Shown: positions 1 to 8,156, counted from the stretch's first letter. The stretch is 64,000 nt of DNA from Nostoc commune NIES-4072 (GCF_003113895.1 NZ_BDUD01000001.1:4939315-5003314), one strand, 5' to 3'. Program-made: numbers and translations. The notes: generated by a model from the letters alone, not told the origin.

Positions 1-85
1 GGGCATTGGGCATTGGGCATTGGTTATTAATTCTTCTCCCTGACTCCCTCATCTCCCTGACTCCCTCATCTCCCCCTGCCCCCTT
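1..85. repeat. Heptameric and CTCCCTGA-type tandem repeats
   Basis: The first 25 bases are copies of the heptamer GGGCATT, followed by a pyrimidine-rich repeat built on CTCCCTGACTCCCTCAT. Repeats of this kind (short tandemly repeated repetitive sequences) are typical of intergenic DNA in Nostoc-type cyanobacteria and recur at about 5.26, 8.16, 20.65, 25.25 and 28.57 kb. They lie directly downstream of the adenylate-kinase-like gene. Confidence 0.8.
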
Positions 86-709
86 CTAAGGAACTGAAAG
101 CAGAGTCAAAATATTTTGCTCCACCATATCTGGTGACTGGTCGCCGTTGATGGTCAACAAGCAGCGACGACGGTCGTAATATTCAAGTATTGGAATGGTG
201 CGATCGTAAAATAATTCTACACGGCGTTGTACGATTTCTGGTTGGTCATCTGGTAGCGATCGCCCCAAGGAACGGCTAACCATAACAGCTTCTGGGACTT
301 GGAGATAAATCGCCCAATCTAGTTTTTGCTCTAAATTATCCAATAAAAAATCTAATTCTTCAGCTTGGAAAGCAGTACGAGGATAGCCTTCCAACACCCA
401 ATCACAGTTAATATCTGGTTGTCTGAGGCGAATTCGGATCAATTCAACGATCATTTCATCTGGAACCAATTCCCCTTTTTGCATGTAGGGCAGGGCGTGG
501 TACCCTAGTTCACTCAGGCTAGCGTAAACCGAAAGAGAAGTCCGGGGGTCAGTTTCCGACCATTGCAACTCCGGGAGCAGGCTATCGCCAGATATCGCTT
601 CCCGTAAAATCTCACCTGTGGAAATCATCGGAATATCAAAATATCTGCAAAGCCTTTGTGCTTGAGTACTTTTACCCGATCCTGAACCTCCCAGAATCAC
701 CAATCTCAC
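86..709 (-). CDS. Adenylate kinase-like nucleoside monophosphate kinase
   Basis: A 207-residue P-loop kinase of the adenylate kinase family, which moves phosphate between ATP and a nucleoside monophosphate in the cytoplasm. The N-terminus shows the Walker A loop GGSGSGKST at residues 7-15, followed by the family's ISTGEILRE segment. A GYPRT motif in mid-protein matches the NMP/LID-side signature, and arginines follow in the LID region. Length fits the family. The start is GTG at 709, preceded by a GAGGAG ribosome-binding site. An unusual insertion between the STG motif and the GYPRT motif, rich in Leu/Tyr, departs from housekeeping Adk, so this may be a second, divergent copy; true substrate specificity cannot be read from sequence. 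Confidence 0.8.
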   Translation of the reverse strand: MRLVILGGSGSGKSTQAQRLCRYFDIPMISTGEILREAISGDSLLPELQWSETDPRTSLSVYASLSELGYHALPYMQKGELVPDEMIVELIRIRLRQPDINCDWVLEGYPRTAFQAEELDFLLDNLEQKLDWAIYLQVPEAVMVSRSLGRSLPDDQPEIVQRRVELFYDRTIPILEYYDRRRCLLTINGDQSPDMVEQNILTLLSVP

Positions 710-1053
710 AACAATTTACTCCTCATCCTGTCAAATTCACTACTTGCTAAGTCTGTTTTGCCTAAACAACCGATAAATCTAATATTTAGGGCTTTTCAGA
801 CGTTCTACCCAGATTTTTTAAATAATTGGAACTTTAACTCTAATGTTTTCATTTTTACAATTACTTTCAGAGAAAAGACGAGAATTTAAATCCACAGAAA
901 TCTTGACTTCAGCACAAATCTAGTGTTTGACTAAGAATGCAATTTGCCAAATTCACCACAACTGTGAAAAACAGATAGATTATATAGGCAGATTTGTAAT
1001 CAGTACCGCCAGCACAAATCTTTAATTTATTGTAATTTTTTGAACTTTATCCT
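710..1053. other. Divergent intergenic region
   Basis: AT-rich spacer of 344 bp between two divergently transcribed genes, so it should hold both promoters. A 12-bp direct repeat, CAGCACAAATCT, occurs at 910-921 and again at 1010-1021, exactly 100 bp apart. A TATATAGG stretch near 981 could be a -10 element for the plus-strand gene, but no convincing -35 partner was seen. Confidence 0.5.
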
Positions 1054-1590
1054 ATGGTTGCCCAGCTAGAAACTCCAAGTATAAATTCACCCCTTACCTT
1101 ACCATATCCAGTGGAAGGACTAGTGCAAGTTTTCACTAGCTCCCATCGCAACTTTTTTACGAGCGTTATGGCCCAAGCACTGAGGATAGCTGGACAAGGA
1201 ACGCCAGTATTAATAGTGCAGTTTCTCAAAGGGGGTATTCGTCAAGGACAGGATCGACCCATACAACTAGGACAAAATTTAGATTGGATTCGCTGTGATT
1301 TGCCTCGTTGTATTGATACACCACATTTAGACGATTCGGAAAATCAAGCCTTACAAAACCTGTGGCAGTATACACAGCAGGTAGTATGTAAGAGTAAGTA
1401 TTCTCTCGTTGTCTTAGATGAGTTAAGTTTAGCGATTAACTTTGGTTTAATTCCTGAAACGGAAGTTTTAGCGTTTTTGGCAAAACGCCCTCCCCACGTC
1501 GATATCATTCTCACAGGCCCAGAGATGCCAAAATCTCTTCTCGATGTAGCAGATCAAATTACAGAAATCCGCCGGAGTTATCGACCTTAA
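1054..1590 (+). CDS. CobA/BtuR-like protein lacking the P-loop
   Basis: 178 residues that resemble ATP:cob(I)alamin adenosyltransferases of the CobA/CobO/BtuR family. Visible family features are the segment RIAGQGTPVLIVQFLKGG (residues 44-61), SLVVLDELSLAINFGLI around residue 117 and the C-terminal VDIILTGPEMP...ADQITEI. However, where the family has a GxGKTT nucleotide-binding loop this protein has VFTSSHRNFFTS, so it probably does not bind ATP in the usual way. It lies 56 bp upstream of dcd on the same strand. Either it is a non-catalytic paralogue or it has another role; activity as an adenosyltransferase is doubtful. Confidence 0.65.
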   Translation: MVAQLETPSINSPLTLPYPVEGLVQVFTSSHRNFFTSVMAQALRIAGQGTPVLIVQFLKGGIRQGQDRPIQLGQNLDWIRCDLPRCIDTPHLDDSENQALQNLWQYTQQVVCKSKYSLVVLDELSLAINFGLIPETEVLAFLAKRPPHVDIILTGPEMPKSLLDVADQITEIRRSYRP

Positions 1591-1646
1591 ATAAAATGCT
1601 CAATTCAGGATATCCTAGTAATTCGGTTTGAATTAGCTGTGAAGTT

Positions 1647-2246
1647 GTGATTAAAAACGATATCTGGATTACTGAAATGGCTCAAAAGGGTTTGATTTCG
1701 CCCTTTGAGCCAAGTTTAATCCGAAAAGTACAAAAAGATGAGTCTGTGGCGGTTCAACCTGTAATTAGCTACGGTTTGTCTTCTTATGGCTATGATATAC
1801 GCCTTTCTCCGGCTGAGTTCCGCATTTTTCGCCACATTCCTGGAACTGTAGTTGATCCCAAAAACTTTAATCCCCAGAATCTGGAGCCAACAGCACTGCA
1901 TACGGATGCTAATGGCAGTTACTTTATTTTACCTGCTCATTCCTATGGACTTGGGGTTGCTCTAGAAAAACTGGAGGTTCCTGAAAACATTACTGTAATT
2001 TGTATTGGAAAATCTACGTATGCACGTTGTGGCATAATAGCAAATCTAACGCCTGCTGAGGCTGCATGGCGAGGTCATCTTACCTTAGAGTTTTCCAATT
2101 CTTCCAGCGCTGACTGTCGCATTTACGCAAATGAAGGTGTAGTGCAATTGCTATTTTTAGAAGGTGAACCATGCGCTATCAGTTACGAAGCTCGTCAAGG
2201 TAAATATCAGGATCAACTAGAGATTGTAACCTTGCCTCGTATTTAG
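1647..2246 (+). CDS. dcd: dCTP deaminase
   Basis: 199-residue trimeric dUTPase-fold enzyme that deaminates dCTP to dUTP, the precursor of dUMP for thymidylate synthesis. The N-terminus carries the family pattern (SYGLSSYGYDIRL, residues 42-54) and the centre has the substrate-site run VICIGKSTYARCG, with LTPAEAAWRGHLTLEFSN downstream containing the catalytic Glu. Full length for the family. Start is GTG at 1647; no strong ribosome-binding site precedes it. With thyX 1.1 kb away, the region holds two steps of dTMP synthesis. Confidence 0.93.
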   Translation: MIKNDIWITEMAQKGLISPFEPSLIRKVQKDESVAVQPVISYGLSSYGYDIRLSPAEFRIFRHIPGTVVDPKNFNPQNLEPTALHTDANGSYFILPAHSYGLGVALEKLEVPENITVICIGKSTYARCGIIANLTPAEAAWRGHLTLEFSNSSSADCRIYANEGVVQLLFLEGEPCAISYEARQGKYQDQLEIVTLPRI

Positions 2247-2269
2247 ACTGAATGATATCTAAAAAAAGT

Positions 2270-3312
2270 TTACACAAGAATAGAACTTAAATCTATTTTG
2301 GCAAGTCCGAGTTGGTTCGCAATTTGGACGTACTCATCAACTAAATCGTAGATATCAATAGTAAGAAGATCGTTTGATACATAGTTTATTTCAGAAAAAG
2401 TAAAGCTTTTCTTAATCAAAGTTTTGGGAGGTAAACCAGGAAATGAGAAAAAAAGACTTAGGTTGTAAAAATATCCGTCTAAAGAGTCAGAAAGAGAACC
2501 GAGAAAGGAATAAATGCTCATACCTCCAGTACCACCTTCAAACTGATAATTATTAATTCCTAGCTGATTACACCTCTTTAATAGATCAATAATTTCACGT
2601 CCTTCCTCTTTAATTTCTCGATAAACTCGCGTTTCCTTAAGCGTGATTCCTAACATAGACTCTACCTCCGCTTGAGTTAATTGTTCAAATCTGTACACCA
2701 TGATCGTCGTTATTAATTCAATTATGGCGCGATTCGATGGCGATCGCATTTCTTGAGTGGTTCTTGTTAACAAATACCTTGCTTCTTCTGGTGCTTGTTC
2801 TTCATCCACTGTAGTTAATACCATCAGCGCCACCCATATAGGTAATTGACGAATATCCCCTAATTCATCTAAATACACCCGATGTACTTGTCCGCCGTTC
2901 AGCAATGAGCGATGAGGATGAATATCACCCTTCGGGTTCAGCAGTTACTCCACTTGGGGAGACCCCAAGACCGTACTGCTTCACTTTGTTCGATACTGCG
3001 TGACGGGTAAATTATCACTGCTTGCCAGTCGCTAAATCTGGCACGGTTGCGGTAAAAATATAACGAAGATTCAGCCCATACTCTTTCATAAAGTTGTTCA
3101 TCTTTCTGGAACTGTACCTCGCAAAAATATACAACTCCAGCACCATCACTTTCAGGTGGCAGAAATACTCCGTCAATTTCAAATTTTGGTTCTTTGACGG
3201 CGACTGAATCAAAACGATAACTATCTGCATTATTTGGAGGATTTGCCACTAGTTCAAACAGCAAAGTGGGAGACTGCTGAAACAGTTTGTAAAATATTGA
3301 ATCTCGACGCAT
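2270..3312 (-). pseudogene. Rpn/DUF2887-type nuclease gene split by a small repeat insertion
   Basis: Two frames together encode an Rpn-family recombination-promoting nuclease (PD-(D/E)XK type, related to transposases). The 5' part (3312-2938) has the normal opening FYKLFQQSPTLLFEL and the nuclease-core segment GVVYFCEVQFQKDEQLYER. The 3' part (2905-2270) continues with QVHRVYLDELGDIRQLP and the family tail LGITLKETRVYREIKEEGRE. The break is a 53-bp insert (2928-2980) flanked by TCA. Removing insert plus one TCA (56 bp) restores one frame reading SIEQSDIHPHRSLLNGG, the expected family sequence. After LLKRC the C-terminal ~95 residues do not look like a usual Rpn tail and may be foreign. Probably inactive. 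Confidence 0.82.
2928..2980. mobile_element. 53-bp palindromic small dispersed repeat with 3-bp target duplication
   Basis: The insert begins CCCTTCGGGTTCA and contains an imperfect palindrome at 2941-2979 with GCAGT/ACTGC ends and a perfect inner stem CTTGGGG-aga-CCCCAAG. It is flanked by TCA at 2925-2927 and 2981-2983. Very small mobile repeats of this sort are known from Nostoc genomes. It sits in the reading frame of the Rpn gene and shifts its frame. Confidence 0.75.
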
Positions 3313-3391
3313 GAAATAATTTTACAAATTTTTTATGAGAATAATTCAGAACTAGGAGTCGAATTCAGTATGAATTTGCCTCAAAATATGA

Positions 3392-4114
3392 TTATGGTGC
3401 TAATCTTGCTTTACCTAGACGCTGCTTTTCATACCATTGTGCGATCGCAGGTACCCACTCTTCAAAATGGGGCCACATCATTTCACACAACTTTTGAATT
3501 TCAAGTTGAGCATCTTTCTTATTTCTCAGGTCACAAAAATGCAAGAAAGACCTTAAATTGAAACTAACTACAAAATGCTGGCGATAATCAAAAGGTACTT
3601 TACCTCTTGCGTGTTCTTCAGACATTCCACCCTCAAAATCAGCTTTATATCGTTTAGCTGCTTCTAGACACCACTGCAAATCTGCTGCTCGTTGCTCTGG
3701 TGAATAATGGTATTTTTTGCCTTGTCTATCAGTGTAATAACCAACGGGACGTAGATAAAAAACATCTTCTATGTCTTTCTTACCTTCTACTACTTCAATA
3801 AACTGGTTGCCTGTGTACCTAAAAGACTGAACATCAAATGATACTCCTACCCGATGAGTACGAGCCTGCTGCATCACACTGTGAGGAAAGTAGCCACAGT
3901 TAAAAACAATCTGGGGATGCTCTAGAGGCCCATAGTGTCCTCTCTCACCCGCTAATAGTCGCTTAACAATAACTTCGCCGCTTTGTGACTCCGAGGGCCA
4001 AGAATCGCGCTCATCATACACGAACCCATCGGTATAGTCTTGGTGCATCGCGGCATAAATCACCTGCTGCGGGTTTGGTGTTTTGGCAATAACCTCTACT
4101 CGAAATCGATGCAT
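3392..4114 (-). CDS. thyX: Flavin-dependent thymidylate synthase ThyX
   Basis: 240 residues. ThyX methylates dUMP to dTMP using methylenetetrahydrofolate and reduced FAD. The ThyX signature is visible as ARTHRVGVSFDVQSFRYTG at about residues 83-101, a cyanobacterial variant of the RHRx7S motif, with H and S retained. The segment HYGPLEHPQIVF upstream and FNLRSFLHFCDLR near residue 185 (dUMP/FAD binding arginines) are also present. Length is normal for cyanobacterial ThyX. ATG start at 4114. Its presence near dcd supports a dUMP-to-dTMP supply role. Confidence 0.95.
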   Translation of the reverse strand: MHRFRVEVIAKTPNPQQVIYAAMHQDYTDGFVYDERDSWPSESQSGEVIVKRLLAGERGHYGPLEHPQIVFNCGYFPHSVMQQARTHRVGVSFDVQSFRYTGNQFIEVVEGKKDIEDVFYLRPVGYYTDRQGKKYHYSPEQRAADLQWCLEAAKRYKADFEGGMSEEHARGKVPFDYRQHFVVSFNLRSFLHFCDLRNKKDAQLEIQKLCEMMWPHFEEWVPAIAQWYEKQRLGKARLAP

Positions 4115-4269
4115 TAGCTTATGGGGAATGGATTGGTAACTGAGATTGCTTACGCAGAAGGAGCGGAGCCTGTTTGTTATACATAGCTTTGAACTCGATC
4201 CATGATCATATCTCTGGCTGGGACTTCTACTTGAGCAGATTAAGATACTTTACAAAAATTAATAAGTTT

Positions 4270-4287
4270 GTTACAGTTATTTACATA
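4270..4287 (+). promoter_or_regulatory. HLR1-like (RpaB) site upstream of hli
   Basis: The sequence GTTACA-GTTA-TTTACATA gives two TTACA half-sites 10 bp apart, close to the HLR1 consensus bound by the response regulator RpaB; only the two bases after the first half-site deviate. A third TTTACA lies at 4249-4254. It is 22 bp before the start codon of a high-light-inducible gene, the class of gene in which HLR1 is known. Function here is inferred. Confidence 0.55.
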
Positions 4288-4309
4288 AAGAGAAGACAGG
4301 GAAAAATCC

Positions 4310-4525
4310 ATGCGTACAAACACTGCTATAATTGATGACCAAGGCAAACTGAACAACTTTGCGATCGAGCCGAAAGTTTATATAGATGAGCAAGGCGATC
4401 GCACTGGTTTCACTCCCTATGCAGAAATGCTCAACGGTCGTTTAGCAATGATTGGTTTTGTCTCTCTAATAGCATTAGAAGTATTCACAGGACATGGCAT
4501 CATTGGGGTTTTGGGAAGTCTATAA
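4310..4525 (+). CDS. hli: High-light-inducible protein (HLIP/SCP)
   Basis: 71-residue single-helix chlorophyll a/b-binding-like protein. The chlorophyll-binding motif reads [13 protein letters not shown] (about residues 43-55), followed by a hydrophobic helix to the C-terminus. These small thylakoid proteins bind chlorophyll and carotenoid and protect photosystem II assembly and pigment synthesis under high light. The N-terminal ~40 residues are polar. Upstream lies an HLR1-like element and downstream a clear terminator, so it is a single-gene transcription unit. The start ATG at 4310 is preceded by an AGACAGGGAA purine stretch. Confidence 0.93.
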   Translation: MRTNTAIIDDQGKLNNFAIEPKVYIDEQGDRTGFTPYAEMLNGRLAMIGFVSLIALEVFTGHGIIGVLGSL

Positions 4526-4560
4526 AAACTAATTTCTATAACTTAATTCTCAAGAAATAT

Positions 4561-4586
4561 AAGAGACGGTAAATTTACCGTCTCTT
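4561..4586 (+). terminator. Rho-independent terminator of hli
   Basis: Perfect 26-bp palindrome AAGAGACGGTAAA/TTTACCGTCTCTT located 35 bp after the hli stop. It has T-rich sequence on the 3' side. Confidence 0.8.
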
Positions 4587-4666
4587 AATTTATGGAAAAC
4601 TTAGTGCTAGAGTAAAAATATACTGATAGCAAAAGCCGCTATCAGCGTAAAAATATTGGGTGAACT

Positions 4667-5248
4667 ATGGCTTTAACTGCTTCAACTATGTTGCCATTAG
4701 GCACAAAAGCACCAGATTTTAATCTACCGGAAGTGGTATCTGGAAAGGCAACTTCACTTTCCACCTTCGCAGATAAAAAAGCGTTGTTGGTAATGTTTAT
4801 TTGTCGGCATTGCCCATTTGTAAAGCACATTCAACAAGAACTAGTGCAGTTAGGAAAAGATTATTTTACAAGTGATTTAGCGATCGTTGCCATCAGTGCT
4901 AACGATGCACAAAATTACCCAGATGACGCGCCAGAATCGTTACAAGCATTTGCAACAGAACAAGGGTTTAATTTTACCTTATGCTACGACGAGAGTCAGG
5001 AAACAGCAAAGGCTTACACAGCAGCTTGCACACCTGATTTTTTTGTATTTGATGACCAACGGCAACTTGTTTATCGGGGACAATTAGATGATAGTCGCCC
5101 CAGTAATGGTAAACCCGTAACAGGCGCAGATTTACGCGCAGCCATTGAAGCAGTGCTGGCGGATAAACCTGTTACAAGCGACCAAAAGCCGAGTGTTGGT
5201 TGCAATATTAAATGGAAACCTGGAAACCAACCCAGTTATTTTGGTTAA
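4667..5248 (+). CDS. Thioredoxin-fold (AhpC/TSA-type) protein
   Basis: 193 residues with an N-terminal peroxiredoxin/TlpA-like segment (APDFNLPEV, residues 15-23) and a redox motif CRHCPF at about residues 46-51, i.e. a CxxC pair in the thioredoxin position. The middle has VAISANDAQNYPDDAPE and the cis-Pro-containing ACTPDFFVFD at about residue 120, both typical of the AhpC/TSA thioredoxin-like family often annotated simply as thioredoxin family protein. No signal peptide, so cytoplasmic. It likely acts as a thiol reductase or peroxidase; the substrate is unknown. Stand-alone gene; heptamer repeats follow it. Confidence 0.85.
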   Translation: MALTASTMLPLGTKAPDFNLPEVVSGKATSLSTFADKKALLVMFICRHCPFVKHIQQELVQLGKDYFTSDLAIVAISANDAQNYPDDAPESLQAFATEQGFNFTLCYDESQETAKAYTAACTPDFFVFDDQRQLVYRGQLDDSRPSNGKPVTGADLRAAIEAVLADKPVTSDQKPSVGCNIKWKPGNQPSYFG

Positions 5249-5254
5249 AAGGGA

Positions 5255-5352
5255 TTTGGAATTGGGCATTGGGCATGGGGCATGGGGCATGGGGCATGGG
5301 GCATTGAGTATTGGTAAAACTTTTCCCTACTCCCTACTCCCTACTCCCCATA
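5255..5352. repeat. GGGCATT/GGGCATG and CTCCCTA tandem repeats
   Basis: Roughly eight tandem heptamers alternating GGGCATT and GGGCATG, then three copies of a CTACTCC-type repeat. They fill the gap between two convergent genes and may act as a simple spacer. Confidence 0.8.
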
Positions 5353-5356
5353 AGTA

Positions 5357-5869
5357 TCAATGTTTAATTTCCAAATTCAGTATGTAGCATCCTAATTGAA
5401 CTTTTTCTGCCCACAATTCATATTCCAGACGCAAATGTTCTGGTAAAGGATGTCCGTTGAGAATTAGGCTACTAGTAAAATTTCGTAAACGAATAGGATT
5501 GTTAGGTTGCAACGACTCAGTTGGCAACCAATAGCGACTAATGCCATAAACGCCCCGTTCCCAAAAGTGACGGTAACTCACTTGAGCGTTACCTTGCATA
5601 GTCATGATGACTCGGTAAGGGGAAATCTCCAGCCACAAAATTCTAGGACTATTAGGGGCGTAAGCTTTGCTCTTACTTTGAGGAAGTGTATCCTCTGGAC
5701 TTACGACACTCTCTACTTCACAGCTAATTAAAGGCGGTGCGGTCAGCAGCAAATGGAATCTATCAGTATCTTTTTGATACAATGTCGCGGCAGTTTCCAC
5801 AACAGACCAGATTGGTAGGTCAGTGGAAATAAGTGATAAGCACACGGGCTTGCGGTGATGGGTCAGCAT
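5357..5869 (-). CDS. Conserved hypothetical protein
   Basis: 170 residues, not recognised as a named domain. The protein is soluble, with no signal peptide or membrane segment. It has a well-conserved-looking aromatic core (ILWLEISPYRVIMTMQG near residue 80, and RHFWERGVYGISRYWLP near residue 100) and a C-terminal EYELWAEKVQLGCYIL stretch. ATG start at 5869. It faces the thioredoxin-fold gene across a repeat block, and 830 bp of non-coding DNA precedes it. Codon use looks like its neighbours, so it is probably a real cyanobacterial gene of unknown function. Confidence 0.65.
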   Translation of the reverse strand: MLTHHRKPVCLSLISTDLPIWSVVETAATLYQKDTDRFHLLLTAPPLISCEVESVVSPEDTLPQSKSKAYAPNSPRILWLEISPYRVIMTMQGNAQVSYRHFWERGVYGISRYWLPTESLQPNNPIRLRNFTSSLILNGHPLPEHLRLEYELWAEKVQLGCYILNLEIKH

Positions 5870-6702
5870 GGGAGCGATAAGGGTTAAAAGCTATTGAACA
5901 AAGTTAAATAGAACACTAGGCAGTCTGATAGACCAGGGTAAGAACTAAATAGTAAAACAGGCTTAATATTAATGAATCCGCCGATTTGTTAAGCTACACA
6001 GATACCAATAGAAACAGGTAGAATGTCAGCTTAGACAGCAAAAACGGTACTTTCTTTCTTTAGAGAGAGCTAATTCGTAAGTAAAGCTTGTAAATATTCT
6101 AAGACTATAGCTTCAAAACAGTGGGAGTCTTTTTAGATGTTAAGAAACCTTCTTGAGGGAGACTTGCCGTAGATTTGAGTAAGTTTCATACAGCAAAAAG
6201 CAATAAGATACTAGGCAGAAAGTCACTAACAGCGATTTTGTTTGTCGCTGCTGAACTTCAGGTGTATTTAACAGCCAGTGTATCCTAATGTCACCTTCTG
6301 TTATAACCGTAGAAACTCACGAAGACCTATCTCACAAGTTAAATTATTTAATGGCCCCCTTTTAGCTGCCTTTACGGGGTCACATCCGGGTGGTTAGGGA
6401 TTTATTACCATCGTCTAATGTTGGGCACTCTAACCAAAACTTTGTAACTTCTTTTAAAAGAAGAACTCCGCAGCACTGCTAGTTGTTTTCAAGCTCGACA
6501 AAAGGACTTTTCAAATATCCTCTAACCTTTATCGAATTACTGTCATTTTGAGTATTTGTACTCTATGATGTAGATTTCGCAAAAATTAACGCTTTAAAAT
6601 TTTTTACTCCAGATGAATGGCACTAAGTTCTTGGTTACATGTAATACTCATGAAGTGATGACGCGACAAGCGAACAAAATAGTTAATGGTCAGCAGTATT
6701 AA
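5870..6702. other. Long gene-poor region
   Basis: 833 bp without a convincing gene. A 25-codon ATG frame at 6288-6365 has no ribosome-binding site. The run around 6350-6410 (GGCCCCCTTTTAGC to ACATCCGGGTGG) is more GC-rich than its surroundings, which would suit a structured RNA, but no known RNA family was recognised. Confidence 0.4.
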
Positions 6703-7671
6703 TCAAGCAAATATTTTATCCCGGTTATGGGGTGCATCAAAATCAATCAGTGGCCCTTTTGGAACGATGCGAGTTGGGTTAACTTGGGGATGGCTTCTGT
6801 AATAATGCCGTTTGATGTGGTCAAGATTGCAAGTTTCTTTAACTCCCGGCAGTTGGTAAAGTTCTTTGAGATAATTCCACAGATTTGGATAATCTACAAT
6901 TCTGCGTAAGTTGCATTTGAAATGCACATAATAAACTACATCGAAACGAAACAGAGTAGTGAACATACACCAGTCCGCTTCAGTAATTTGATTTCCGCAA
7001 AGATAGCGTTGATTTCCCAATACTTTTTCCCAGTAGTCGAGAGCCGTGAATAATTCTGTTACTGCTTCATCATAAGCCGACTGAGTGGTAGCAAATCCCG
7101 CCCGATAGACACCGTTATTTATTGGTTGATAAATTGTATCAATCGTCTCGTCAATTACTTTTTGTAAATGTTCTGGATAAAAGTTGATATTTTGTTTAGC
7201 GAAAGCATTGAATTCTGTATCAAACATCCGAATGATTTCGCGGGATTCATTATTGACAATTGTCCCATTTTGGATATCCCATAAAACTGGAACTGTCACC
7301 CGACCGCTATAGTTAGGGTCAGCTTTTAGATAAAGTTGCCAAAGATATTGAGTCCCGTTAACTATATCGGGAATGCACCCCGGTTCATCTCCAAATTCCC
7401 AGCTATTTTGATCGATTTCTGCGCCAACGACTGATAACCCAATGACATCTTGGAGTCCTTTCAATTGGCGGATAATGGCGGTGCGACACGCCCAAGGGCA
7501 AGCCCAAGAAATATACAGATGATAGCGCCCTGCTTCAGCTTTCAAGCCACTAGAAGCATCAGCTGTAATGTGGTTGCGGAAAGTAGTTGATGGACGGATA
7601 AATTTACCTTCTGAGTCTTCTTGATCCCTTTGAGATATCCATTGGCCATCCTTAAGAATTCCCAAACCCAT
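6703..7671 (-). CDS. Glutathionyl-hydroquinone reductase-like GST (YqjG/ECM4 family)
   Basis: 322 residues from the chosen start. Shows the hallmark active-site segment SWACPWACRTAI (about residues 50-61), where the catalytic Cys precedes PWA, and the C-terminal GST helical domain with CGNQITEADWCMFTTLFRFD. Members reduce glutathionyl-hydroquinones using glutathione. A longer open frame starts at 7764, but its extra 31 codons read through an ATTTTGGATTTTGGATT intergenic repeat, and the ATG at 7671 has a GGAGAT ribosome-binding site 7 bp upstream, so 7671 is preferred. Confidence 0.9.
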   Translation of the reverse strand: MGLGILKDGQWISQRDQEDSEGKFIRPSTTFRNHITADASSGLKAEAGRYHLYISWACPWACRTAIIRQLKGLQDVIGLSVVGAEIDQNSWEFGDEPGCIPDIVNGTQYLWQLYLKADPNYSGRVTVPVLWDIQNGTIVNNESREIIRMFDTEFNAFAKQNINFYPEHLQKVIDETIDTIYQPINNGVYRAGFATTQSAYDEAVTELFTALDYWEKVLGNQRYLCGNQITEADWCMFTTLFRFDVVYYVHFKCNLRRIVDYPNLWNYLKELYQLPGVKETCNLDHIKRHYYRSHPQVNPTRIVPKGPLIDFDAPHNRDKIFA

Positions 7672-7707
7672 AATTATCTCCTTAGTTATTAGTCCACAGT
7701 CAAACAA

Positions 7708-7741
7708 TTTTAAATTTTGGATTTTGGATTTTGGATTGTTT
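7708..7741. repeat. TTTTGGA tandem repeats
   Basis: Heptamer-type repeat TTTTGGA in about four copies upstream of the GST gene. The same sequence recurs at 32196-32232, where it forms the start of a coding region. Confidence 0.7.
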
Positions 7742-7864
7742 CGCCCAGCCAACGGCTTGCTCAAGGCATCCCAAAGGGCAGGGCATGAACCGAAATAATT
7801 TTTAATTATTTAATCTAAAATCGGCACGGCCAAGAATCTAAGACTTTTGACTTTTGGCTTTTGA

Positions 7865-8155
7865 CTATTCAGCGTTGAGGATTTTTGGTACTTTGAAAAA
7901 TTCACCTTCTTGTTCAGGCGCACTGTTGAGGATGCTTTCTCGGTCAGGATAGGGTTGCAATTTATCCTCTCGTGTGATGTTGCTGACATCGATTGCCCGC
8001 GTTGTTGGAGGCACATTACTAACATCAAGTTCATCCAACTGTTGAATATAATCCAGAATACTTCCTAACTGAGTAGTGAATTGTTCTTCTTCTTCGGGAG
8101 TTAATTCTAAACGGGCAAGATTAGCTACTTTATGAACTTGTTCTTGGTCAATCAT
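7865..8155 (-). CDS. gatC: Aspartyl/glutamyl-tRNA amidotransferase subunit C
   Basis: 96 residues, full length for GatC, which with GatA and GatB converts misacylated Glu-tRNA(Gln) to Gln-tRNA(Gln). The N-terminus [18 protein letters not shown] and the central [12 protein letters not shown] followed by the [12 protein letters not shown] stretch are typical. ATG start at 8155 directly abuts a block of TTGGTCA heptamers. No gatA or gatB is adjacent, which is normal for cyanobacteria. Role in translation is inferred from family. Confidence 0.95.
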   Translation of the reverse strand: MIDQEQVHKVANLARLELTPEEEEQFTTQLGSILDYIQQLDELDVSNVPPTTRAIDVSNITREDKLQPYPDRESILNSAPEQEGEFFKVPKILNAE

Positions 8156-8156
8156 A

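Noticed and set aside
6288..6365. 25-codon ATG frame in the 5.87-6.70 kb gap
   Set aside because: No ribosome-binding site, no recognisable sequence, short; kept only as part of the gap description.
7672..7764. Longer start for the glutathionyl-hydroquinone reductase-like gene
   Set aside because: Extension consists of TTTTGGA repeat translation; a good GGAGAT site marks 7671.
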